Source of the DNA: Saccopteryx bilineata
Lineage: Eukaryota; Chordata; Mammalia; Chiroptera; Emballonuridae
DNA length: 64,000 nt
Direction: 5' to 3'
Assembly (NCBI RefSeq): GCF_036850765.1
Contig: NC_089493.1
Span: forward strand, 125,928,239 to 125,992,238
Positions 36,480 to 47,886 of the stretch are shown piece after piece. A program made the position numbers and the translations under genes. Each line of letters opens with the position of its first letter. The stretch's first letter is position 1. Below the pieces are notes generated by a model that saw only the letters and a program-made list of their open reading frames with translations, did no database searches and was not told the DNA's origin.

Positions 36480-36700
36480 TGCTCCATATGGCAGACAGGG
36501 TGATTTTCCCAAAATGAAAACCTAATCACATCACGATCATTATCAGTCCCTTCCATATCACCTGCTCCACCTCACTTAAAAGCCTCCAGTAGTTTTTTCT
36601 TGTAAAGACAAAATTCCCTAACAGAGTCTACAGCCCCCAAACAGTGTTGCCCCACGACCCCCTCAGCCTCATCACATGAAGTGTCAGCACGGCTCCTTAT
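36480..36700 (+). repeat. L2 LINE fragment
   Basis: L2-like words are 'gtgattttcccaaaatgaaa', 'aatcacatcacgatcattat' and 'cctccagtagttttttcttg'. It is followed by an unassigned CT-rich stretch. Confidence 0.6.
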
Positions 36701-38753
36701 GCCACCTGTGCAGAACCTGGGGCGCTAGGGGACTGCAGGGTCTGCCCACCCTGAGGCAACCACAGCTAACTGCAGAATGACTGGAGGATCCTATTCTATG
36801 ATTTCTAGTCCAGTGCTTTCCACTAATTAAGCTATTTTTCTAATCATCTGAAGAAAATAAATCTTTGATATAAAAAGGAGAGCATCTTTTAGAAGTTTCA
36901 ACGTCATAAATTTAGATGTCTTTACAGCAAAAAAAAAAAAAAAGGATGATACCTTCCATGTTTGCATATGCAAACCTTTATGAAGCACTCACCACACGGG
37001 ATGTATGGCACTAGGGATACAGCAATAAATAACAGCCACGGCCACTTTTTTTAACCACTTTATTGAAATATGTTTGCCATGTACAAGGCTGAACTTATTT
37101 AATGAGTTTGGGGATAAAATACACACCAGGGAAACCATAGCCATCACCAAAGCCGTAATCATACCAAGGTCTCTCTGCTAATGGAATGCGATGTTCTAAT
37201 GGAAAAGAGACAGGCAAACAACCAAGGGAAACCAGAAACCACCAGGTGAGGACAGGGAAGGAGATGTGACGGGAATGCTGGGGGTAAACTGTGAGGTCAG
37301 GTGACCTGGAGAGTTCTGAGAAGGTGACACTGATGACGTTATTTGAATAAAAAGAGAGTCAGCCGGTATAACTCACACTGCAGAGGGCACAGCTAGTGAG
37401 GAAGGCTGGCGACTCTGAAAGAGACAGTGACATGTAAGGAGTAAGCAGGCCACAGGGGAGGTGGGCGTGGAGGGCTGGCACTGACACGGCGGCGGGGACA
37501 GTTTTCCCATAAAAGCTTTTCCAAGGGGACTTTTTCAGAAACACAGGCAGCTCTTTCTCATAAGGTTCTTTTGGCCACTTTAGAATCATGTCTAAAAAAA
37601 TTATTCATCCCAACATACTGTTCTTTGTTTTAACTTCTAAAAATGTGTAATGAACAATAACTGCTGAACCTTAACTTTCTTGAAATGTTTATAGTATAAC
37701 TCAGTTACCTTAACATAATAGACATCACTACCTCCAGAACCCTCCTCAGACATAGAAGCCTGAACGAACACTGCAGTGAAGTATAGTACACTGAAAAATT
37801 CTCCATGAAAGAAAAACAGCACACCAAAAACCAATTTCAGGACCACATCCTCAAGATAAGGCTCTTCAAGAAAATCAACTAAATAAAGCATTTTCCCAGG
37901 GGGAAAAATCCTAAATAAAAACTAAACAACACATATGTTTAGGCAAATCCCATAGCATCTAATTGAAACAAAAGTGCAAAAGGGTTCCATAGGACCCTAC
38001 AATTACCAGCGTTCCCCTGACTAAATCAAGGCAAGCTGGACCACAACTGAATGCTGAGCACGGTGCAGGGAGCAAAGCTCACTGGGCAGAAACATTCCTT
38101 CAAGATTAGGCTGCACAATTAGGAAGTGTTCAATAGTTCATTGGCTTGATGATAATTAGAATAGTTTCCCCATTCTATTTAGTCCAAAGTTTACTTATTC
38201 ATTCCTCTTATATAATGGGGAGTGTGAATTTACACAATAGATAAAGAAAAGTGTTCAAATAACCTAGGAAAATAGAAGCCGTACCCCAGCTTCTTGCTTG
38301 CCAACCCCAACCCTCCCCTTTGTTTTCCCCTATTCTCACTTAAGTCCCCCCCACTCCTCTCATTCTCTTGAACCCTCCACTGTCTGATCTCAAAGTATGG
38401 AGTTGAAACTCGATGGAACAAATGGAGGAAAGGGAAAATTATATCGTATCAATCATGTTTCCCACCAAGACAATAACAGGCTTCATCTTGCTATATTGTA
38501 TTTCTCTATATAAACATCAAGGACAAAAAAATGATGATGATGGTGATTTAAGCAATAACTCTAACATCTTTAGGACTGAAGGCGGTTCTGCAATCTAAAA
38601 AGAGTCTTGAAAGAACTAGAGTAGGAAAGACTCAGAAAGCCCTGTTTCAATACAACTTTCTAACTAACTCATCTGCTTCTATTCTGGTCCATTGTATAAA
38701 TAGCAGACTGCCTAGCCCTCCCTAGTGCAGGTATTTGTCCCTTTATTAGGACT
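36701..38753. other. Intron stretch, a short L1-like segment, otherwise unrecognised
   Basis: The stretch 37040-37170 resembles an inverted L1 3' segment ('accactttattgaaatatgt', 'ttaatgagtttggggataaa'). The remainder has short random open frames and no supported feature. Confidence 0.5.
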
Positions 38754-38761
38754 GTCTAGAC

Positions 38762-38972
38762 CAGTGGTCGGCAAACTCATTAGTCAACAGAGCCAAATAT
38801 CAATAGCACGATTGAAATTTCTTTTGAGAGCCAAATTTTTAAAACTTAAACTATATAGGTAGGTACATTGTTATTAATTTAATTAGGGTACTCCTAAACT
38901 GGCCTTTGCTAAAAACATCCTCAATCTGATTGAGCCGCATGTGGCTCACCAGCCGTGGTTTGCAGACCACTG
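38762..38972. mobile_element. hAT-family MITE with perfect 8-bp target duplication
   Basis: The 211-bp element has inverted ends 'cagtggtcggcaaactcatt' and 'tttgcagaccactg'. It is flanked on both sides by 'gtctagac' (38754-38761 and 38973-38980), an 8-bp duplication that is itself palindromic and fits the nTCTAGAn hAT preference. It has no coding capacity. It is a relative of the element at 8450-8639, in opposite orientation. Confidence 0.95.
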
Positions 38973-38989
38973 GTCTAGACAACCAAGAG

Positions 38990-39925
38990 AGTTAATTCAA
39001 AATATAGACAAAGAACTGTCTTTCCCATTTTAATAAGTGTCATTTGTTCTGTAATATTAATTATTTCACCCTTCCTCACTGGAAACATTCAATTCTAAAA
39101 TAAATATCTACAAGGATCTTAAATACAAGTATAGAGCTCTTAGGCTGGATAAGTAAGATTTTCTTTTATATTCCTTTTAAAATGTTAAGCAATTGGTAAC
39201 TCAGGGAAAAATATAAAAATATAAGCTTTGTCCTTAGAAAATTCTATAGAAAAAGGTATTCAAATTAGAGTTCTTAAAATGCCTAAATGTCATGAGTGAA
39301 ATTTTTTAAATACAAAGGTAAAAGATGAAGGAGGTCTATTACGCTTCCTATCCCGCCTACACGCTCACAATGGTCGTGAGCATTAACATTTTTGCCAATG
39401 TCTGCTATATATTTGTAGCTCTCAAAGCTGAACAGATTTAGGAAGCATTCTATGTCCCTGACAAAGCAGCAGAGACACTATTGAAAGAGCCTCTGATGGG
39501 ATCCGACCACAATAAAAAGTGAGATATTTTTGTTTCTGTGCCTTTCTATTTTTTCTTGGCTTTGCAAAGAAACATCCGTGAAACAAAAATGTTTGCTATA
39601 ACTCAAAAGACTCTTCAGGAGTTAAGCTGATAATAAATCTACAAGCCAGTAGTTTTACACACACACACACACATATACACAGAGGATTATAGGAAAATGT
39701 ATGTTTCTGTAAAGACATTAGCAGTTAATTGTTTTCTTTATTTATTAAATGAAGACTGGATCTATACAAATGCATAACTCTTCCTACACAGCTATTTCAC
39801 AGAGGATTTCCTTCCAGTGAGTCTCCCAAATTAAAACTACTTGGCCAAATTAATACCAAGAAAGAATTCATACTCTCGTGACATTTAAGTCTATAATAAA
39901 AAACAGCAATTAAAATAAGGATTCA
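38990..39925. other. Intron stretch without recognised content
   Basis: AT-rich sequence with a (CA)n tract at about 39656-39673. Nothing else is supported. Confidence 0.55.
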
Positions 39926-39926
39926 G

Positions 39927-40276
39927 GCCCTAGCAAGTTGCTCAGTGGATAGTGCGTCGGCCCAGCGTATGGACGACCTGGGTTCGATTCCCAGTCAGAG
40001 CACATAGGAGAAGCGACCATTTGCTTCTCTCCTCCTCCCTCTCTCCCTTCTCTCTCTTCCCCTCTCACAGACATGCCTCAATTGGTTCGAGCGTCAGTCT
40101 GGGCACTGAGGATATAGCTTGGTTGATCCATGCACTGAGGATAGCTCAGTTGATTCAAGCATCAAACCCAGATAGGGGTTGCAGGGTAGATCCCAGCCAG
40201 GGGACATAAGGGAGTCTGTGTCACTATCTTCCCTTCTCTCACTCAAATACAATACAATACAATAAAAAATAAAATA
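39927..40276 (+). repeat. Bat SINE, long family, variant copy 7 (host of a nested SINE)
   Basis: The tRNA head 'ggccctagcaagttgctcag' is followed by an unusual body: 'ggttcgagcgtcagtctggg' and repeated 'gcactgaggata' modules instead of the normal middle. It ends in an (AATAC)n/(AAAAT)n-rich tail interrupted by copy 8. Its target duplication 'taaaataaggattca' (39911-39925) reappears as 'taaaatagggattca' at 40664-40678, beyond copy 8. Confidence 0.88.
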
Positions 40277-40277
40277 G

Positions 40278-40669
40278 GCCCTGGCCGGTTGGCTCAGTGG
40301 TAGAGCATCGGCCTGGCGTGCAGAGGTCCCAGGTTCGACTCCCGGCCAGGGCACACAGGAGAAGCACCCATCTGCTTCTCCACCCCTCTCCCTCTCCTTC
40401 CTCTCTGTCTCTCTCTTCCCCTCCCGCAGCCAAGGCTCCATTGGAGCAAAGATGGCCCCGGGCGCTGGGGATGGCTCCTTGGCCTTTGCCCCAGGCGCTA
40501 GAGTGGCTCTGGTGGCAACAGAGCGATGCCCCAGAGGGGCAGAGCATCGCCCCCTGGTGGGCGTGTCGGGTGGATCCCGGTCGGGCACATGCGGGAGTCT
40601 GTCTCTCCCCGTTTCCAGCTTCAGAAAAATACAAAAAAATAATAAAATAAAATAAAATAAAATAAAATA
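40278..40669 (+). repeat. Bat SINE, long family, young copy 8, nested in copy 7
   Basis: Near-consensus copy: 'ggccctggccggttggctca', B box 'ggttcgactcc', and an exact CTCF core 'gccccctggtgg' at 40549-40560. Its tail merges with the (AAAAT)n tail of copy 7, proving that copy 7 is older. Confidence 0.93.
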
Positions 40670-40722
40670 GGGATTCAATTTCAGAATTAAGAAATACTTC
40701 TAAGTACTTTTTATACATAATT

Positions 40723-40800
40723 TTTTTTATTTTAGAGAGAGAGGATGGGGGGTGAGAGAGAGAGTGAGAGAGACAGACATTGATCTGTTGTTCCATCTAT
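40723..40800 (-). repeat. SINE 3' fragment
   Basis: A T-rich run, a GA-rich tract and 'acattgatctgttgttccat' look like the inverted 3' part of the Ves-like family. The tRNA head is absent. Confidence 0.65.
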
Positions 40801-41728
40801 TTAAATTGTTAAACTTCAAGAAGAACTCTTCAAGCCATACTGTTATTTCTACTTTCCAAATGGGCCAGAAAGATATTAAGCAATTTACAGTTGCCCATTG
40901 ATTCTTTTCACTCCAGTAAGTCCATCACTTTGCAAGGTGACTTTGCCATGCTTGCTACCAAGAGCTGGGATTTATTTCCTCATCCCTTAAATCTGGGTTG
41001 GCCATGTAACCTCTTTCCACATATAAAATGCAGCAGAAGTGACCTTTCAGGACTTCTGAGGATATGTCCCAGTATCCTCTTAGGCTGCCACTTGCAGTGT
41101 GAACAAGCTAGCATCCTAAAGCAGCAGAAACCTAGAGAGAAAGAGCCCAGACACCAGGCCAGGCCAGCTAGCATGAAGTGCCAGATACTACAGCATGGCC
41201 GTCTTAGACCCTCCAATCCTAGAGCATCTACCAGATGAGAGAACTCATGTGAGTAACTCAAACAAGACCAGAAGCACAGCCAACAGCAGAGCCCAGACCA
41301 AACTGCTGACCCATGAAGCTAGCAGAAAATAAAATATCAATAGCTGTTGTTTTAAGTCACTAAATTTAAACCTAGGACTGTCTGAATCCAGAGCCTAGGC
41401 TCTCCCCACTAACTAAAGCTGCAACTTACTCTTTGGTTTGAAAACAAATATATTTTATAGTCTAATTCAATTTTATAGATATTATACAAGAGCAATCAAA
41501 TGGAGAAATAATAGTTTTAAATTTTTATTCATTATCTAAAAAAGAAATATACCTTTTTACTGCCGTATAAGGAAAATACATATATATGTTGAAATATATA
41601 ACTGCAATAATTGGAAGCTGGTAAAATTTTATAGAAAAAGTACTCCCTCTTCATTCCCAGAGATACACAAGTATTCATTTAAAAACTAATAACATTCATA
41701 TATATTTCATCCACAAAAAACTGAACTA
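40801..41728. other. Intron stretch, possibly an ancient interspersed repeat
   Basis: The stretch 40890-41360 reads like old mammalian repeat sequence ('gggttggccatgtaacctct', 'gcagcagaagtgacctttca'), but I cannot assign a family. Both overlapping frames (40891-41238 plus, 40980-41261 minus) lack coding support. Confidence 0.45.
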
Positions 41729-42106
41729 GGCCTTGGCTGGTTTGCTCAGTGGTAGAGCATAGGCGCAGCATGTGGATGTCCTGGGTTCAATTCCCAGTCA
41801 GGATACATAGGAAAAGCACCCTCTGCTTCTCCATCCCACCCCCTCTTCCTTCTCTTTCTTTCGCTCTCACTCTCTATCTCTATCTTCTCCTCCCACAACC
41901 ATGGCTCCATTAGAGCAAGTTTGCTCCAGGCACTGAGGATGGTTCTTTGACCTCCAAATTATCTTGGTTGCCAAGCAATAGCCTCAGATGGGCCTAGTAT
42001 CACCCCACAGGGGGCTTGCCAGGTAGATCCCGGTCGGGCACAGATGGGAGTCTGTTTCTGCCTCTTGCTTTTTACTTAAGAAAAATTAATAAAATAAAAA
42101 AATAAA
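41729..42106 (+). repeat. Bat SINE, long family, older copy 9
   Basis: It is complete but diverged, from 'ggccttggctggtttgctca' to an A/T-rich tail. The 'aaaaactgaact' duplication is visible on both sides. The CTCF-like core is eroded ('caccccacagggggc'). Confidence 0.9.
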
Positions 42107-42334
42107 TAAAAAACTGAACTTACCATATGATCTAAAAGAAAAACTGAATGGCTGTACAATTTAAAAAATTAAGAAATCATTAGTTTTTATGACTCTAATA
42201 AAATATAGGCCTTTAAACAATAACACCTTGCTACTGCAATGTCTAATGAGTATTCACTCATATTTAAATGGAAACACTAAACTAGGACCATGTCGGAGCA
42301 AGAGCCACAAATGCCTTTTCTGTACATTCTTTAA

Positions 42335-42592
42335 CCCTTTGAGTAGTATGAATGTTCATGTACATCCTTGTGCCTTCTGACCATCCTAGTTTATTTTAAA
42401 ACTGCATAAGGCAACATTTAAAAAAGGCAAATGTATGTTCTTCTTGTTCCCATAAATTGGTTATCAAACAAACATAATTTTAAGTTAATTAAAACTGTAA
42501 CTGTAACTAATTTCATTTTTTGAAAAAAAAAAAAAAACTCCCGAGGGTCAGCGAGCATGAAAAACACTCACTACTCAAAGAGTTAAGGGTTG
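42335..42592. mobile_element. piggyBac-type MITE flanked by TTAA
   Basis: TTAA lies at 42331-42334 and 42593-42596. The element ends are inverted: 'ccctttgagtagt' on the left and 'actactcaaagag' on the right (one mismatch in 13). The 258-bp AT-rich interior has no coding capacity. A TTAA target with short ends starting CCC/CTC fits the piggyBac superfamily. Confidence 0.88.
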
Positions 42593-42600
42593 GCAGCATT

Positions 42601-42968
42601 TTTTCTTCTTCTTTTTTTTCTTACAGAGAGAGACAGAGAGAGGGACAGAGAGGGACAGACAGACAAGACGGGAGAAAGATGAGAAGCATCAATTCTTCAT
42701 TGCAGCTCTTTAGTTGTTCATTGATTGCTTTCTTATATGTGCTTTAACTGGGGGGCTACAGCAGAGCAAGCAACCCCTTGCTCAAGCCAGCAAGCTTGGG
42801 CTCAAGAAAGCGAGCTTGGGCTTTAAGCCAGAGACCTTTGGGATCAAGCCAGCGACCCCATGCTCAAGCTGGTGAGCCTGCACTCAAGCCGGCAACCTTG
42901 GGGTTTCGAACCTGGGTCCTTGGCTTATCAATCCGATGCTCGATCCACTGTGCCATCGCCTGGTCAGG
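42601..42968 (-). repeat. Bat SINE, second family, long form with extra modules
   Basis: In reverse: T-rich and GA-rich start, 'gttcattgattgctttctta', repeated 'gctcaagccagcaagcttgg'-type modules, then 'ccactgtgccatcgcctggt' and 'cagg'. It inserted a few bases beyond the TTAA of the preceding MITE. An approximate 'agcatttt' duplication flanks it. Confidence 0.88.
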
Positions 42969-43309
42969 TGGTAAGCATTTTCTCTAAGGGGTTAGATAGT
43001 AAATATTTTAGGATTCACAGGTCAAGTGGTCTCTGTTTTAAGTATTCAACTCTGTTGTAACTACTCTGTCATTGTAGACTGAAAACAGCCATAAACAATA
43101 CATAAAGAATAAGTAGGCTATGTTGCAATAAAGTTCTGTTTATAAAAAGCAGGCAGTGGGCCATAGTTTGCCAACCCTTGTTTTAAGTGCTCAATTACCT
43201 TCAACCAAAAAACACCAGTTTATTAGCTGTGATCAAGCTAACTTGCCACCTTACTAAGAGACCTATCAGAAAGTTCCCTCTGTATTCAGTCTATCTGCAA
43301 AATAACGCT

Positions 43310-43680
43310 ATCTAGAGATGATGGTAAATTTTATGTCAACTTGGCTTGGCTGTGGTGCCCAGTTGTTCAGTCAAACAGGAGTTTAGATGTTGCTACGAAG
43401 GTATTTTGTAAATATGATTAACATCTAAAATCAGATGACTTTAAATAAAGGAGATAATCCTCGATCACCCTTGATAAAGCCTCATCCAATCACTTGAAGA
43501 CTTTGACAGCAAAAATTGAAGTTTCCCAAAGAAACACTTCTGCCTCGTGACTATAACAACAATTTGCTTTACACATTTTAGGTTTTCCAGCCCAATACAT
43601 ATGGAGGAAGTGGTCCATATGGTTTCCTTAAAGAAAACCACTCTCATAGGTGCAGCTATATGGATCTAATAACATTTAAA
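43310..43680. repeat. Ancient interspersed repeat, family unassigned
   Basis: The words 'ggtaaattttatgtcaactt', 'ggtgcccagttgttcagtca' and 'gcctcatccaatcacttgaa' belong to a widespread old mammalian repeat. I do not name its family. Confidence 0.55.
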
Positions 43681-43689
43681 GTAATATGC

Positions 43690-45290
43690 CCTTAAATTAA
43701 AAAAATATACATATTCTGATCTTTGTGCATCATCCAAAACTATGTGAGTACTAAGTAGTGAACTGTATTATTATTTTATATTATTCATTCCCCTGCTTCC
43801 TTGCAAAATTATATGAGTTTAATTTCCTTATGTAAATATGAGACTTGTATATATCTCATAAAGACTGAACACCCTATGTTACCAATGTTGGGATCACCTT
43901 GAGATATATTTTGGTCAACAAAATGTGAGGTGTGATGTACACCACATCCGAGCAAGGCTTGGCGCAGCCCTCGGAATCTGGGCTAGTCTTACTTCAGGGC
44001 TTTTTCAAGAGGTCGTACACTGCACATGAGAGCTGTTCCTGTAGCCTTGGTTTGGGGGGGGCACAGGTTGTGTCTACAGAGCAGACCCACAGTCAACCAC
44101 ATAAAGTTAGTAGGAAATAAAACTTTGTTATTCTGAGAAGAAACTGAAATTCGGAGGCAATTACTACAACAAAGCTGCACACTGTAATAAACTGGTACAT
44201 AAGTGGGGACTTCCTTAACAACTCCTGCCTCCAAAAATAAAACAATTTCTGTGATATGAGCTTTGAACCCAGGTGGCAGACAGCAAGTAAACTGTTACTA
44301 GGTTTTGGAAAAATGGTAAACCACACATCACAGTGGTAAATAAAACTGTCACGTGTAAAAATATTAGGTAGCTCGGTGGAAAGACAGCGCTTGTGACTGG
44401 CATCTCGAGTGGGAGGGGCAACCGTGTGAGGCTGAGCAACCAGTGGGCTCTGAGCTAGCTCCTGGAAGTCAGTGTAAGACTGAGTTAAACTGTAGGACAT
44501 CCCCGCTGGTGCCGACAGAGATTTGCTTGGTGTGGGAAAGCCCCCCACACTCCCACAGTTGGAGAACAAAAGTATTCAGTGACTAGTGAACAAAGGAAGT
44601 GAGTGTGTTCCTTTCACCAGAAAACCCTTTCCGGAAGAACGAAATGGAGGGACATTCCCCACAGGAAAAGACGAGGATGTGGTCCATAGAAACCCACTAA
44701 CCTCAAGATAACTGCATAAGCAGTCTGGACAAAAATGCACACCCCAACGAACTGAAAATGTAAGTATTAGCAAATGGCTCTGACTCACATCAGAGAGATA
44801 AAAGGACAAAAAGCCACCCTCCGCAGCACTAAGGTCTGTTACTCTCCTAGAACACTCTGGCCCAGGTTTCTACAGCTACAGAAGCAGGCTGCGAAAGCTG
44901 CTCCGCCCTCACCTGTTCCCTGAACAGGAAGAGCATACCCTCTACCACTCCAGTCCACTATGGACAGCAGGATATAGTAAAGGAAACATCCCACAGAGGG
45001 CACCACCAAGCGCAGAAAACAACAGCCTGGGGAGCTACACAAGGAGCCAAACCACCGCCTAGTCCAGGAACGTCTCCCCAGTGCAAAAGAAAGGAGCCTA
45101 GATGACATTTATGCAGCAGCATTTTCACGACTGCCAGAGACCAGTGCTCGCTGTGAGCCTCCATTCTTTCCTTTTCCTACCAGGCATGACACTGTGGATC
45201 TCCTGTTCCTGCTCCACTACTGTATGTTGTCAAGATGGAAGGTGTAAGGTCTTTGGATCAAGAAAATCTACATGCATAAAAATGTGGAAA
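43690..45290. other. Intron stretch, no gene recognised
   Basis: Several overlapping minus-strand frames (up to 158 codons, 44093-44569) are uninterrupted but show no domain, signal or familiar motif. The base composition is less AT-rich than the neighbourhood, so an old LTR or retroelement interior is possible but not shown. Confidence 0.4.
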
Positions 45291-45296
45291 TTCTAG

Positions 45297-45682
45297 GCCT
45301 TGGCCGGTTGGCTCAGTGGTAGAGCGTCAGCCTGGTGTGCAGAGGTCCTGGGTTCAATTCCTGACCAGGGCACACAGGAGAGGTGCCCATCTGTCTCTCC
45401 ACCCCTCCCCCCCTCCTTCCTCTCTGTCTCTCTCTTCCCCTCCTGCAGCTGAGGCTCCATTGGAGCAAGGATGGCCTGGGCGCTGGGGATGGCTCCTTGG
45501 CCTCTGCCCCAGGCACTAGAGTGGCTCTGGTCGTGGCAGAGCGACGCCCCGGAGGGGCAGAGCATCGCCCCCTGGTGGGCAGAGCTTCGCCCCTGGTGGG
45601 CATGCCAGGTGGATCCCGGTCGGGCACATGCGGGAGTCTGTCTGTCTCTCCCTGTTTCCAGCTTCAGGGAAAAAAAAAAAAA
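45297..45682 (+). repeat. Bat SINE, long family, young copy 10 with duplicated core
   Basis: It runs from 'gccttggccggttggctcag' to an A tail. The duplication 'gtggaaattcta' is on both sides. An exact CTCF core 'gccccctggtgg' lies at 45567-45578, followed about 20 bp later by a second, shorter 'gcccctggtggg'. Confidence 0.94.
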
Positions 45683-45689
45683 GTGGAAA

Positions 45690-47256
45690 TTCTAACAAAG
45701 TTCTATACTCCAAGCCTGTGATTGAAATTCTTGAGGCATTTTCCTTGAGGAAAGGATAAATACATTTTATATGCAGAAGGAGAAAAGTCAATGGTTGTGA
45801 TCAAGAGGGTAGATTGTGGTAGATTATAGTATTATTCGTATTTACCACTCCCATCCTTGGAAAGCACTTATCCATCCTGCCCACTGAGGTACAACTTGCC
45901 TGTATCTCCAGTGGGAACAGTGTTTCTACCTGTGCTTTCATGACTAGTAATGTGACATGCTTTGGGAATCATGAAGCACCAAGAAACCCTTTAGGAGGTA
46001 CCACAAGACCCAACTAGCCCTCTGAGTCCTCACTACCATGCAAAGGGCAAGTTCAGATACAGGTGGCTCATTAAGTCTGCGTCTTTAGGATAAAAATGTA
46101 TGGAATAGAGCCACTCACAAAGGCAGCCCAAAGTCTATGTTCAATGTAATGTTGTTATACACCACTAAGATCTGAGGTTATTTATTTCTGCAGCAAAGTT
46201 GATTAATACAAAAATCAAGTGAAACAAAAGGTAAAAAGGGGAGGAATTATGTGGTACATTGCTATTATTTTGGTTGTTGAATATAGCATGAGATGCCTAA
46301 GATTGTATATAAGCACAGCTGGTGAAGGGGCTACGTTTCCAAGGCAGCTATGGGTTTGGGTAAATAAGATTCTATAGAATTAATCAGTTCACGTTTGTTG
46401 TTAGGTGATGCTAAGGCAAAGATAAATCTAAGGTTGTAACCTGATAGTTTAACATTTATTGTTAATAATAAACCATTTTCACACACTTCACATAGTCCTC
46501 AACTATTACCAAAAGACTTTTATTACCATCTTTATTTTCCACATAAAATCAGGTCAGTAACTTGCCAACATAAAATAGCTACCAAGTTCCAGAGCTAAAA
46601 TTCAAATTCAAGACTAATTCTTAACTTCAATTTTTTCTATATCATGCTGTCAACAAAAGTACAGATCATTTAGTAATCATTCTATAAAAATTATAACACT
46701 TTTAAACTATTTACCAATTCTACACATAGATGCAGGAAAAACCTGATACCATGAACTCAGTTCTAAGTCTGAATCCTATTAAATATATTATTCATAATGA
46801 ATTTTTTACTCTAAAATGTTCTCCTTAATATACAATCTAAAATATTCTTTATTTCTAACTTTCCTTAAATTTCAACTATAGAATTGAGAATTTTAAAGAG
46901 TCATACAAGTGGTGAGCTCAATTTACCTTGTCAGTATGAAAAAGATTTCCCAAGCAAATAAAGAATGCATTAAATGGTGGATAATGCATTTTAGACTAAA
47001 AGAACAAACATTTAAAACAGTTTATAAACCATTTAATGGCTCCATGTACATTACAAATAAGAATTACTAATATATAATATATATTAATAGTAGAAAATTA
47101 GACAATAATACATGTTCAGAAAAGAAAAGAGCAAGACAACCATGATTAAGTAGTAACGGTAACTTTAATATTTTGTTATACATCTTTCCAGACTTATTTT
47201 CAATACTTAGATACACATAGACTCTGTATCAAAATATCACACTGCATAGATATTTC
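45690..47256. other. Intron stretch with ancient repeat traces
   Basis: The stretch 45850-46220 resembles an old mammalian repeat ('gtgctttcatgactagtaat', 'ctgcagcaaagttgattaat'). A MIR-like inverted segment may lie at 46490-46620. Nothing else was recognised. Confidence 0.45.
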
Positions 47257-47264
47257 ATTTAAAT

Positions 47265-47611
47265 CAGGGGTAGTGAACCTTTTTATACCTACTGCCCGCT
47301 TTTGTATCTGTTAGTAGTAAAATTTTCTAACCGCCCACCGGTTCCACAGTAATGGTGATTTATAAAGTAGGGAAGTAACTTCACTTTATAAAATTTATAA
47401 AGCAGAGTTACAGCAAGTTAAAGCATATAATAATAATTACTTACCAAGTACTCTATGTCAGATTTTCACTAAGTTTGGCAGAATAAATCTTTATAAAACT
47501 TACTATAGTTAAATCTATCTTTTTATTTATACTTTGGTTGCTCCGCTACTGCCCACCATGAAAGCTGGAATGCCCACTAGTGGGTGGTAGGGATCAGGTT
47601 GACTACCACTA
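47265..47611. mobile_element. hAT-family MITE, 347 bp, perfect 8-bp duplication
   Basis: The ends 'caggggtagtgaaccttttt' and 'ggttgactaccacta' are imperfect inverted repeats. 'atttaaat' flanks both sides (47257-47264 and 47612-47619) and is palindromic. Subterminal 'accgcccaccggttcc' and 'cactagtgggtggtag' also pair. It is non-coding. Confidence 0.95.
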
Positions 47612-47706
47612 ATTTAAATGATTATGCTTAATATGAATTCAAGAGAATGACTTATGAATGAATAGTTCCAATGTGCAGAATTCCAAAGTTTACTGAGATA
47701 ATTTTT

Positions 47707-47726
47707 CTGGCTCCCTCTGCTGGCAA
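47707..47726 (-). promoter_or_regulatory. CTCF-like motif outside a SINE
   Basis: On the minus strand the sequence reads 'gccagcagagggagc', close to the CTCF core (CCAGCAGRKGGC type). This is a motif match by eye only. Occupancy is unknown. Confidence 0.35.
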
Positions 47727-47886
47727 CTAAGAAAGAAGCTTTTTAAAATTCAATTTGGTTGAAAAATCAAACACAGAGAAACACTAATCTACCACTAAAA
47801 ACATACTTAAAAACCTGTCTGAATGTACAAATGGGCCAGAAAGTGTAAGGTGGACAATTTTTTAGTGCATCCCTATTAGTAGTAAG

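Noticed and set aside
44093..44569. 158-codon minus-strand frame as a gene or retroviral fragment
   Set aside because: No recognisable retroviral motif, domain or splice structure; likely chance in less AT-rich old repeat sequence.
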